Shown here piece after piece: positions 44,894-55,731 of a stretch of 64,000 nucleotides of DNA. Below the pieces are notes generated by a model that saw nothing but the letters and a program-made list of their open reading frames with translations, was not told where the DNA came from and ran no database searches. Location: positions 1,245,501-1,309,500 of the forward strand of contig NZ_CP022603.1 in assembly GCF_002278035.1 (NCBI RefSeq). The letters run 5' to 3'. How positions within the stretch are numbered: the first letter of the stretch is position 1; the number at the start of each line of letters is the position of its first letter. The stretch is from Ochrobactrum quorumnocens (GTDB taxonomy: Bacteria; Pseudomonadota; Alphaproteobacteria; Rhizobiales; Rhizobiaceae). Position numbers and translations under genes: made by a program.

Positions 44894-46323
44894 TTTGCAG
44901 AAACAGGCAAGGCGGGCTGAACATTATCAGGGATAGGATTCACAAAAACTGCGCCGTCGAGCTTTTTCTCATGATCTTTTTTGGCTCTCGCGATCTCCTC
45001 CGGATTGAGGAAAAGCTCGATAGCCGTACTTCCCATAATCTTTGCCGCATGTGCCATGCCTTTATGCGCCGCAGGCAGTTTACCCTGCGCCACCATCTGC
45101 CATGAATGAAGCGGCGTACCGATTGCACAAGTTGCGCCTCGCATCTGCACAGTCGGAACAACCCAGCTTACACTTCCCACATCAGTCGAGCCGACGAGCG
45201 AATTATCGCCCTTATAAAGCTCATAGACGCCTTCGCAAAGCGCAAGTTCTGCCTTGGGTTCAACACCGAACCGGCGGAAAGCATCGGAAATATCTTCTTT
45301 TGACAGTGTCGCCTGAAACCGCTGCGCGGTTTCGCGGTCCTGCTCATCAAAAATTGGCGGTCCAAGGCGATCAAGCTCGCGCTGCATCAGTTGTTCCAGC
45401 GGTGCATTGCCAACGAGATTGGCATCACCGCTGACGATCTCGCTCTTGACCGAAGTTTCCGTCATCAAGGCAGCGCCTTCGGCGATCTTTTTAACCCGCT
45501 CAAGCAGAACCTGCATCTCCGGCAGGTTTCGCGCGCGGATCAGATAGCGCACACTAGCTTTGGCTTGCACGACATTGGGCGCAAAACCACCCGTAACGGT
45601 GACAGCATAATGAATGCGTGCCGAAGACGGCATATGCTCGCGCATATAATTGACGCCGACATTCATCAGCTCGACCGCATCAAGCGCACTGCGTCCAAGA
45701 TGGGGTGCTGCAGCTGCATGGGCGGCGCGACCCGTGAAGTGGAAATTGATTTCGTTACAGGCCAGTGAAACCGGATCGTTTACACCAGCAAAAGGTGCCG
45801 GGTGCCAGCAGAAAGCAATATCGACATCGTCGAACAGGCCTTCGCGCACCATGAAACCCTTGGCCGATCCGCCTTCTTCGGCAGGACAACCATAATAGCG
45901 CACGCGGCCCTTGATGCCGTTGGCAGCAAGGTAATCCTTGACCGCTGCAGCTGCCAGCAAAGACCCCGAACCGAGCAGGTTATGACCACATCCGTGACCA
46001 TTACCGCCGGCTTCAATCGCCCGTTCTTCAGCAACACCGGCAATCTGGCTCAGCCCTGGAAGCGCATCGAACTCACCCAGAATAGCGATGACCGGCCCCT
46101 CGTCGCCCGCCTCGCCCATTACAGCGGTTGGTAGGCCAGCAATGCCGCGCTCTACGCGAAAACCTTCCGCCTGCAACATGGCTGCATGTGCGTCGCTGGA
46201 TTTATATTCTTCGTAGTTCGTTTCCGGGTTGTCCCAAACCGTATCGCTCAGTTCGAAATAGGCGGCGCTTTTCGCGTCGACGATATCCCAGATGTCGTGG
46301 TGGTTTTTCAACTTGGGGTTCAC
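44875..46323 (-). CDS. M20-family amidohydrolase, AbgB-like (aminobenzoyl-glutamate/N-acyl amide hydrolase)
   Basis: 482 residues of the M20D peptidase group; AbgB is a subunit of p-aminobenzoyl-glutamate hydrolase, and relatives act on indoleacetyl- or other N-acyl amino acids. Metal-ligand segments include GGNGHGCGHNLLGSGSLLAA, YYGCPAEEGGSAKGFMVREGLFDDVD and FCWHPAPFAGVNDP, with THDVG-type GSTDVGSVSWVVPTVQ and AIGTPLHSWQMVAQGK later. The start codon is GTG (46323). The normal family end is close to PIPDNVQP; 12 more residues, ending KVRPEK, derive from a palindromic repeat. No AbgA partner is seen. Its neighbours suggest an imported amide substrate. Confidence 0.9.
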   Translation of the reverse strand: MNPKLKNHHDIWDIVDAKSAAYFELSDTVWDNPETNYEEYKSSDAHAAMLQAEGFRVERGIAGLPTAVMGEAGDEGPVIAILGEFDALPGLSQIAGVAEERAIEAGGNGHGCGHNLLGSGSLLAAAAVKDYLAANGIKGRVRYYGCPAEEGGSAKGFMVREGLFDDVDIAFCWHPAPFAGVNDPVSLACNEINFHFTGRAAHAAAAPHLGRSALDAVELMNVGVNYMREHMPSSARIHYAVTVTGGFAPNVVQAKASVRYLIRARNLPEMQVLLERVKKIAEGAALMTETSVKSEIVSGDANLVGNAPLEQLMQRELDRLGPPIFDEQDRETAQRFQATLSKEDISDAFRRFGVEPKAELALCEGVYELYKGDNSLVGSTDVGSVSWVVPTVQMRGATCAIGTPLHSWQMVAQGKLPAAHKGMAHAAKIMGSTAIELFLNPEEIARAKKDHEKKLDGAVFVNPIPDNVQPALPVSAKVRPEK

Positions 46324-46727
46324 GCTCTCGGCTCAGGTTTTAACATTTTGGACGGAAGAAGCAGATCAAGGACAATAGAGAAGACCTGCATTCTGGCTTC
46401 TGCTTTATCGGCTTTTATGACTGAAACAATCCAATCTGACTGCTGCCACAGAAGAGAGCGCTCCTCCCGAGCTGTACCTAGAGGTACTCTAAACTTGTGG
46501 CAACAGATATAAGTGAAATTGCTCAAAAGCCTCATTATAATCGACATTATGGCCAGCAAGAGTTGCCGGATTGATAAGCATTTGCGCAAACACGAGTTCG
46601 AAACCTCTTGTAAGGGAAGATCGATAAGTCCCCGACTGGAGGCCGCGCCGGTGAGAACCAGCACAGCCTCCGATGGGTAGGCGAGCGCTTTCGAGCTCAG
46701 CTTCATCCATGTCTCGTGCGCAAAAAT
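46324..46727. other. Unassigned 400-base region upstream of the AbgB-like gene
   Basis: It lies between the SDR stop and the AbgB-like start, both on the minus strand. Two minus-strand frames (128 and 80 codons) cover it, but neither resembles a protein I know and they overlap each other. The AbgB-like promoter must be here. It may contain remnants of a lost gene. Confidence 0.4.
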
Positions 46728-47477
46728 TCAAACATTGAACTGAAAGCCATCAACCGTGAATGCTTGTCCCGTGATGAAACAAGGCTCGGAGGTCGCCAGA
46801 AAAGTTACAAGACGGGCAACATCGTCAGCACAGCCGAGCCGTCCCAACGCAATACCCCTGATAACCTCATCTGCACGTTCAGTGACATTCGTATCAATCT
46901 CGGTACGAATGACGCCGGGGCAAATAGCATTTACAGCAATGTTTGGTCCCAGCTCCTTGGCAAGGGAACGAGTCATGCCAAGGATACCGGCCTTTGCCGC
47001 CGCATAAGCGAATTTGCTGACTGCAGCCGTCACGCCGCCCGAATAGGCATTCAGTGACGACATCGAAACAATCCGGCCACCGCCCTGCTTCAGCATATGT
47101 GGTGCGCTATGCTGAATGTAATTGAAACAGCTTTTCAGATTGATCGCGATGGCGCGGTCGAACTCGTCTTCCGAAATATCAAGAATGCCAACAGGCGCGG
47201 AACGCCCGGCATTGTTGAGAAGGAAATCGACGCGACCAAACGCAGCCACCGTTTCGGCGACAACTTCGCCAGCCCGCTTATGGCTTGAGACATCCGCAAC
47301 ACATTGCAGCGCACGCACGCCAAGGCTTTCGATTTCGGCGGCCGTATCCGCCAGTTCCGCCTCCAGCAAATCGACCAGTGTGACGTGATATCCGGCACGT
47401 GCCAGATCAAGAGCACAAGCCTTTCCGATGCCTCGTGCGCCTCCGGTGACGATGGCAACCTTGTTTTCAGTGTTCAT
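46728..47477 (-). CDS. Short-chain dehydrogenase/reductase (FabG-like)
   Basis: 249 residues of the classical SDR family. Nucleotide motif TGGARGIG near residue 13, DVSSHKRAGE, LLNNAGRSAPVG, and the active-site Ser in VSMSSLNAYSGG with YAAAKAG. IRTEIDTNVTERADE and LVTFLATSEPCFITGQAFTVDGFQF close the fold. Homology starts at MNTENKVAIV (47477); the ORF runs to 47537. It is divergent from the IclR-type gene 80 bases away, which carries the repeated operator, so it may belong to the same regulon. Substrate unknown. Confidence 0.9.
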   Translation of the reverse strand: MNTENKVAIVTGGARGIGKACALDLARAGYHVTLVDLLEAELADTAAEIESLGVRALQCVADVSSHKRAGEVVAETVAAFGRVDFLLNNAGRSAPVGILDISEDEFDRAIAINLKSCFNYIQHSAPHMLKQGGGRIVSMSSLNAYSGGVTAAVSKFAYAAAKAGILGMTRSLAKELGPNIAVNAICPGVIRTEIDTNVTERADEVIRGIALGRLGCADDVARLVTFLATSEPCFITGQAFTVDGFQFNV

Positions 47478-47539
47478 TTCAAAACGTGCTCCTTTTGTGT
47501 TGCCATGTGATGGTATGTCTGTCACATTATTCCACAACA

Positions 47540-47563
47540 GGAATTTGGTTCACATATATGAAC
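47540..47563. promoter_or_regulatory. IclR-type operator candidate, copy 1
   Basis: Contains GTTCACATATATGAAC (GTTCA-N6-TGAAC) preceded by GGAATTTG. The same 23 bases occur inverted at 50123-50145. The start codon of the IclR-type gene lies inside the palindrome, as expected for autorepression. Confidence 0.75.
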
Positions 47564-48349
47564 ATTGAAAATAGTGGCGAAGTGAAATCCGCGGTCCGGG
47601 TTCTCGAAATCCTCGAGTTCCTTGCTCGCGCCCATAAACCGGTGACGCTGAAGGCAATCGTTGCGGAGCTGGGTTATCCCAAGAGCAGCACCTTCAATCT
47701 GCTCGCAACTCTAGTGGCACGCGCCTATGTCGTTCGCGACGACACTGAATCCTATAAAATTCACGATACTTTCCGAAACGGCCCCGGCTGGTGCAGCGGC
47801 AGCGACGCCTATCTGATAGCCACCGCACAGCCGATCATGGACGCCATGCGCGACAGCGAAGGAGAAACGGTGTTTCTCGGTACGCGCCGCAAGGATGGCC
47901 GGGTCAAGCTTCTGGCAAAGAGTGCCAGCCATCAGGTGGTACGCTTCGATTCCGACCTTACTGGCTCTGATCCTGCCTACTGCACGGCAATGGGACGCGT
48001 TCTTCTCGCACATTGGCAGCCGGAAAAGACTGCAAGCTATCTCGCAAAAGAGCGCATTATCCCGTTGACCGACAAGACGGTTATCGACCGCGTGCAGATC
48101 CGCCGCATCATCGACGCTGCGCGTGAAGCTGGTTACGCAATCTGCGATGAAGAGGCAGTCATTGGCGGCTCGGGCGTTGCTGCGCCCGTCTTTGATGCCA
48201 GCGGCGAAGTTATCGCCACACTCAATATGGCAACGATCTCATCGCGCTTTACCGCCTGCCGACAGCGCATGATCGACGCAGTGGTCAAACATGCCGCCGA
48301 ATTGAGCGCGCGCCTCGGACACAAACCATCCACAACAGACAAGCAGTAA
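47558..48349 (+). CDS. IclR-family regulator of the amide/SDR cluster
   Basis: 263 residues. Winged HTH AVRVLEILEFLARAHKPVTLKAIVAELGYPKSSTFNLLATLVARAYVVRDD (about 12-62) and an IclR effector domain (ETVFLGTRRKDGRVKLLAKS, YCTAMGRVLLAHWQPE and the closing VSVAI-like VIATLNMATISSRF). The start is placed at ATG 47558 (MNIENSGEVKSAVRVLE); the ORF could extend 24 codons further. Its ATG lies in the palindromic operator. It is followed one base later by the SDR gene, so they form one operon with the deacetylase gene. Confidence 0.92.
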   Translation: MNIENSGEVKSAVRVLEILEFLARAHKPVTLKAIVAELGYPKSSTFNLLATLVARAYVVRDDTESYKIHDTFRNGPGWCSGSDAYLIATAQPIMDAMRDSEGETVFLGTRRKDGRVKLLAKSASHQVVRFDSDLTGSDPAYCTAMGRVLLAHWQPEKTASYLAKERIIPLTDKTVIDRVQIRRIIDAAREAGYAICDEEAVIGGSGVAAPVFDASGEVIATLNMATISSRFTACRQRMIDAVVKHAAELSARLGHKPSTTDKQ

Positions 48350-48350
48350 A

Positions 48351-49124
48351 ATGGATATTCATTTCAAAGAAAAAAGAGTCCTGGTCACTGGGGCCGCAAG
48401 GGGAATTGGCCGTGCAATATGCGAGGCGTTTGCCGCCGATGGCGCATTTGTAACGGCAACCGATGTTCTTGACGACGAACTTGCAAGCCTTGTGAGCGAA
48501 GCGCGTCCTGCACGCGGCGGATCGATCCGGGCAGTTCATCTTGATGTCACCGATGAGGCCGCAATTGCCAAACTGGCAACTGACGCCGAAGCCGAAGGCA
48601 GTTTCGACGTTTTCGTGCATGTTGCAGGCGGCGTTCTGGGTCAGAAAAAACGCCCGCTGGAAGACGTTCCGGCAGCAGACTGGGATCGTATTTATGACAT
48701 CAATGTGCGCGGAGCGTTTCTCGTTGCGCGCGCCATTGTTCCAGCGATGAAAAGCCGTGGCGCAGGCAAAATGGTCTTCATTTCAAGTGGTGCCGGCCTG
48801 GGCGTAAGCCTGACCGGAATTCAGGCCTATGCCAGCGCCAAGGCGGCTCTCATCAGCCTCGCGCGCCAGCTCGGCCATGAACTCGGACCTTTTGGCATCA
48901 ATGTGAATGCCGTCGCACCCGGCTTCCTGCGCACAAGCCCCGATTATGAGCGCCAATGGGCGTCTTATGGAGAAGATGGTCAGGCCGCCATGCTCAATGA
49001 AATTCCGCTGCGCCGGATCGGGTTGCCGGAAGATATCTCAAATGCCGTGCTGTTCCTCGCTTCCCCCTATGCGAGCTGGATCACCGGCCAGACTTTGTCG
49101 GTCAGTGGAGGACCAACATCATGA
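48351..49124 (+). CDS. Short-chain dehydrogenase/reductase
   Basis: 257 residues, classical SDR: VTGAARGIGRAICEAFAADGA, LDVTDEAAI, FVHVAGGVLGQKKRPLEDV, Ser in FISSGAGLGVSLTGIQAYASAKAAL with YASAK, and the proline-rich PSPDY-like AVAPGFLRTSPDYERQW. The stop overlaps the next ATG (ATGA). Substrate unknown; the loop after FLRTSP is longer than in FabG. Confidence 0.9.
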   Translation: MDIHFKEKRVLVTGAARGIGRAICEAFAADGAFVTATDVLDDELASLVSEARPARGGSIRAVHLDVTDEAAIAKLATDAEAEGSFDVFVHVAGGVLGQKKRPLEDVPAADWDRIYDINVRGAFLVARAIVPAMKSRGAGKMVFISSGAGLGVSLTGIQAYASAKAALISLARQLGHELGPFGINVNAVAPGFLRTSPDYERQWASYGEDGQAAMLNEIPLRRIGLPEDISNAVLFLASPYASWITGQTLSVSGGPTS

Positions 49125-50017
49125 CAACCGAAGCACTCGTTCCAACATGGACATGGCCAGAAGAACGGCTGCAAACCATCATGAATCGCGCCCGCGCTGG
49201 TCGCAGCCTGAAGCCATCCGCGTGGCCAGAAGGTGGCAAATGCGCGGTGGGCCTGTCGTTTGATTCTGATCACGATACGTTTGAATTACGCGATGGCGGC
49301 AAATCCATTTCAGCACTTTCGCAAGGCCAGTTTGGACCAAGACAAGGCATTCCACGCATTCGCGAGCTTCTGCGCAACAACAGCATTCCTGCGACATTCT
49401 TTGTACCGGCGGTTTCGGCGATACATTATCCCGAAGAACAGCGCGCGCTGATCGATGAAGGACATGAAATTGCGCTTCACGGCTGGATTCATGAGCGCAA
49501 TGCTCTGCTTGATGGCGATACAGAACGCGATCTTCAGCACCGTTCCGCAGATGCGCTGGAAAAGATTACCGGCGTTCGTCCTGTAGGCATCCGGACACCA
49601 TCCTGGGACTTCAGCGATAACACGCTGCAAATCACAGCCGACATGGGCTTGATTTATGACTCGTCCCTGATGGCCGATGTCGATTGCTACGAGCTATTGC
49701 TAAACGGCGAGCCGTGTGGCGTGACCGAACTACCTGTCGAATGGATTCGCGACGATGCCGCCTATCTGGTTATGGATCGTTGGGGTGGCTTGCGTCCGCA
49801 AATTGCGCCGCATGATATTCTGCAGATATTCATTCGCGAGTTCGATGCAGCCTATGAAGAAGGCGGGATTTTCCAGCTGACCATGCATCCCGACATCATC
49901 GGTCATCGTTCCCGCATATGGATACTCAAAGAGTTGATTGGCCACATTCGCCAGCACAAGGATATCTGGTTCGCAACCCATGCCGGCATTGCGCGTTATG
50001 CGACGCTAAATAGCTGA
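49121..50017 (+). CDS. Polysaccharide-deacetylase-family (NodB-homology) hydrolase
   Basis: 298 residues. GLSFDSDHDTFELRDGG carries the catalytic Asp-x-Asp, HGWIHERNALLDG carries the zinc histidines, RTPSWDFSDNTLQITADMGLIYDSSLMADVDCY the substrate groove, and LTMHPDIIGHRSRIWIL the final histidine. This pattern is of the cytoplasmic PuuE/HpPgdA-like subgroup, which includes enzymes opening cyclic amides or deacetylating small molecules. With no signal peptide, a peptidoglycan role is unlikely (inference). Overlaps the SDR gene by 4 bases. Confidence 0.85.
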   Translation: MTTEALVPTWTWPEERLQTIMNRARAGRSLKPSAWPEGGKCAVGLSFDSDHDTFELRDGGKSISALSQGQFGPRQGIPRIRELLRNNSIPATFFVPAVSAIHYPEEQRALIDEGHEIALHGWIHERNALLDGDTERDLQHRSADALEKITGVRPVGIRTPSWDFSDNTLQITADMGLIYDSSLMADVDCYELLLNGEPCGVTELPVEWIRDDAAYLVMDRWGGLRPQIAPHDILQIFIREFDAAYEEGGIFQLTMHPDIIGHRSRIWILKELIGHIRQHKDIWFATHAGIARYATLNS

Positions 50018-50356
50018 TAAGAATAGTATTTTCTTGTCACAGTTTTGCACCTGGTCCGGGATTCGGACCGGGTGTTTCTGTGTTGCCTGACAGCATGAAT
50101 TCGCTCATAAAATCAGAATGTTATTCATATATGTGAACCAAATTCCGCTTTTCATCGCTAGATTGCAGGTCCACACTGATTGGTGAGACGGGTGCGAAAA
50201 TTAGTTCTCAGAAGAAGAGCGCATCCCAACATGGGTAAGGCATTTCCAGCAAAAGTGCGGAGCGTTTTTGCGTCGGATGGTGCGTAAAAACAAATATTGG
50301 GACGCGGTTTCCAAGGTTTCAATCTCAACAAGAACCGCGCCAAAAACGAGGGAACT
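50018..50356. other. Spacer with operator copy 2 and promoter of the second binding protein
   Basis: 340 bases. It contains CCTGGTCCGGG...CCGGGTGT, an imperfect hairpin near 50050-50075 that may end the upstream operon, and the inverted operator. Nothing else is recognisable. Confidence 0.5.
50123..50145. promoter_or_regulatory. IclR-type operator candidate, copy 2 (inverted)
   Basis: TTCATATATGTGAACC followed by AAATTCC, the exact reverse complement of copy 1 over 23 bases. It lies about 210 bases upstream of the second binding-protein start. Confidence 0.75.
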
Positions 50357-51193
50357 ATGTTCAAAAAAATCGCAGCTATCAGCCTGTGCACACTGTCCGT
50401 TCTTTACAGCGGCAGCGTACTTGCTAAGGAATGGAAATCCGTGACCGTTGGCGTCGAAGGTGCTTTTCCGCCCTTCAACCTCACCACACCCAGTGGCGAA
50501 CTTCAGGGACTTGATCTTGATGTCATCAAGGAAGTCTGCAAGCGCGCCGAACTCGATTGCACAATCGTGGCACAAGACTGGGACGGCCAAATCCCGTCGC
50601 TTCTTGCTGGCAAATTCGATGTGGTCCTGACAATGGGCCCTAATCCAGAGCGCCGTAAGGTTATCGACTTCTCCGACCCTTATGTGATCACGCCCAATAC
50701 ATTCCTCGTGCCCGCTGAAGGTCCACTTGCCAATCTCCCGCATTCCGGCGAGAGCCTTAACACCGATACCGAAGAAGGCAAAAAAGCCCTCGCGGACCTC
50801 AAGGAAGCGGTAAAAGGCACGACACTCGGCGCGTCGCTTTCAACCAGCCAGCTGCAATTTGTCGAGCAGAATTTCGGCGATGTCGCTCAGGTCCGCTCAT
50901 ACAAAGGCTCCGAACAGGTCAAGCTTGATCTACAATCCGGTCGCCTCGACGGTCAATATGACAACGTCGTCTTTGCGCGGGATCGTGCGGAGAAAAGCAA
51001 TGGCGCGCTCAAGATCACCGGTCCGCTTCTTGTCGGTGGCATTCAGGCGACAAATGTTTGCATTGGCCTGCGTAAGGATGAACCTGAACTTAAAGCCAAG
51101 CTCAATAAGGCACTTGGCGAGATGCAAGCCGACGGCACGCTCTCGAAAATGTCTGAAAAATGGTTCTCTATGGATCTAAGCCCAAAGGGCTGA
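50357..51193 (+). CDS. Orphan periplasmic amino-acid-type binding protein
   Basis: 278 residues, family 3: signal peptide FKKIAAISLCTLSVLYSGSV (cleavage after VLA), VGVEGAFPPFNLTTPSGELQGLDLDVIKEVC, AQDWDGQIPSLLAGKFDVVLTMGPNPERRKVIDFSDPYV and RLDGQYDNVVFARDRAE. The ATG at 50357 has GAGGGA upstream. It has no transporter of its own and could feed the permease at 42504-44739, whose own binding protein it resembles. Preceded by the inverted IclR operator. Confidence 0.92.
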   Translation: MFKKIAAISLCTLSVLYSGSVLAKEWKSVTVGVEGAFPPFNLTTPSGELQGLDLDVIKEVCKRAELDCTIVAQDWDGQIPSLLAGKFDVVLTMGPNPERRKVIDFSDPYVITPNTFLVPAEGPLANLPHSGESLNTDTEEGKKALADLKEAVKGTTLGASLSTSQLQFVEQNFGDVAQVRSYKGSEQVKLDLQSGRLDGQYDNVVFARDRAEKSNGALKITGPLLVGGIQATNVCIGLRKDEPELKAKLNKALGEMQADGTLSKMSEKWFSMDLSPKG

Positions 51194-51218
51194 TCTCTTA
51201 ATAAAATCGCAAATATTA

Positions 51219-51250
51219 GAGCGCGCTGTTTTCACAGCGCGCTTTTTTAT
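51219..51250 (+). terminator. Terminator after the second binding protein
   Basis: AGCGCGCTG-TTTT-CAGCGCGCT (with adjoining A/T) stem followed by TTTTTT. It sits between convergent genes and ends 4 bases before the nrdF stop. Confidence 0.93.
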
Positions 51251-51253
51251 AAA

Positions 51254-54452
<3,199 letters not shown>

Positions 54453-54477
<25 letters not shown>

Positions 54478-54872
54478 AATCGTTCCATCCCGTCTCTAAC
54501 ATTGCCAAGGTCTTCGTCAGTTCCCAAAAGCTCGAAACGATAGAGGTAGGGAACCTGACACTTGGTAGAAATGATCTTACCGGCGAGGCCGAAGGCTTCA
54601 CCGAAATTGCTGTTTCCTGCGGCGATGACACCGCGAATGAGGGATCGGTTATCGGCATCATTGAGAAACCGAATGACCGGCTTGGGAACAGCGCCTTTCG
54701 CACCGCCGCCGCCATAGGTGGGGGTTACGAGCACAAACGGCTCATTCACCCGTAACAAGCCAGCATCGTCTTCATAGCTTTCCAGCGGAATGCGTTTTGA
54801 GCGCATTCCCAGACGCATCACAAAACGATGCGTGTTCTCTGAACGACTGGAAAAATATACGATCTGGCCCAT
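54453..54872 (-). CDS. nrdI: NrdI flavodoxin-like activator of class Ib RNR
   Basis: 139 residues, FMN-binding flavodoxin fold: [41 protein letters not shown] and [19 protein letters not shown]. NrdI delivers the oxidant for manganese-tyrosyl cofactor assembly in NrdF. Start at 54872 (MGQIVYFS); the ORF extends to 54941 without homology. Its 3' end overlaps nrdE by 25 bases. Confidence 0.96.
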
Positions 54873-54898
54873 TGCGAAATCCCGACAGCGATTGGGCT

Positions 54899-55120
54899 TT
54901 ATGCGAGCGAGCTGATCATATCCGGACGGAAACCAGCCCAATGGGTTTCACCCACAACAACAACCGGCACCTGACGGTAGCCGAGACCCTGAACGAGATC
55001 GTACGCATCGGCATTGGCGGAAATGTCGATGACATCATATTCAATGCCCTGACGGTCGAGTGCGCGAGTGGTGGCGGTGCACTGGACGCAGGCGGGCTTG
55101 CTATAGACGGTGACGTTCAT
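54899..55120 (-). CDS. nrdH: NrdH glutaredoxin-like redoxin
   Basis: 73 residues with CVQC at 11-14 and the NrdH-specific WAGFRPDMI end. It carries electrons from thioredoxin reductase to NrdE. First gene of the operon; GAGG lies just upstream of the ATG. A cobalamin riboswitch lies 310 bases upstream. Confidence 0.97.
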   Translation of the reverse strand: MNVTVYSKPACVQCTATTRALDRQGIEYDVIDISANADAYDLVQGLGYRQVPVVVVGETHWAGFRPDMISSLA

Positions 55121-55187
55121 TTTTTCCTCACTGGGGATCGGTTGTATCGGTTGCGACTTACTGGGATGAAGACGCAAAATAACGCTC

Positions 55188-55205
55188 ACGCATTATCGAA
55201 TGCGT
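55188..55205. other. Hairpin in the nrdH leader
   Basis: ACGCATT-ATCG-AATGCGT, 70 bases before nrdH, with a T-rich stretch (GCGTTATTTTGCG on the minus strand) after it. Possible expression-platform element of the riboswitch; pairing partners need folding. Confidence 0.4.
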
Positions 55206-55321
55206 GCAGAAAGACTCGGAAACTGGAGAAATGCGGCTCGCCCGAGTGGCAAACCAAAAGTACTAGCCCGTAAAGGGCGGACCGGAACTGTTTGGTCTCA
55301 AATTACTCGACATGCTTGTCA

Positions 55322-55350
55322 CCCCGAAGCTTTGGAGGGGATATTCGGGG
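55322..55350. other. Second hairpin in the nrdH leader
   Basis: CCCCGAA and TTCGGGG separated by 15 bases, between the riboswitch and nrdH. No U-run follows. Confidence 0.4.
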
Positions 55351-55424
55351 GCAGCAACAGACATGGCAAAACGCTGCCACATTCTATTACGCACCAACCG
55401 GACACCCCGCCCGTGGACGTTCAC

Positions 55425-55585
55425 GTTCAAGGCAGGTCTCCTGGCTCACGACTCACCGCTTTGGTCCGCCTTCCCGGTTTTAACCAGTGGCATATGGACG
55501 TAAAGCTCATCGCTTACAGTTGCGGGGGCAGCTACGGCATAACCACATCCATCATGAATGCAACGCACCGTATTCCCATCTTCGC
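55425..55585 (-). ncRNA. Cobalamin (B12) riboswitch upstream of nrdHIEF
   Basis: On the minus strand the conserved elements appear in order: GGGAATACGGTG, GCTGCCCCCGCAACTGTAAGC, TGCCACTGG, CCGGGAAGGCGG and the B12 box GCCAGGAGACCTGCC (55431-55445). These are the hallmark sequences of cobalamin aptamers. Adenosylcobalamin binding normally turns off downstream genes. Here the gene downstream on the same strand is nrdH, so B12 would lower the B12-independent class Ib reductase, presumably because a B12-dependent (class II) enzyme exists elsewhere (inference). Confidence 0.92.
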
Positions 55586-55617
55586 TTTTTGATTCTCACG
55601 AATCGCAAGAACCTTGA

Positions 55618-55633
55618 ACACAAGATATAGTAT
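55618..55633. promoter_or_regulatory. Single NrdR-box-like sequence upstream of the riboswitch
   Basis: ACACAAGATATAGTAT matches the NrdR box pattern ACACTATATATAGTGT at 13 of 16 positions. The usual second box three helical turns away is not evident, so this is tentative. Confidence 0.35.
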
Positions 55634-55731
55634 CCGAAGTTAAAAAGTCGTCAATGGATAGACGGTTCAAAAAAATTAAATATGGGCTTTAATGAGGGGC
55701 ACCTGTGAATAGCAGGGATATCTATCAGGCT

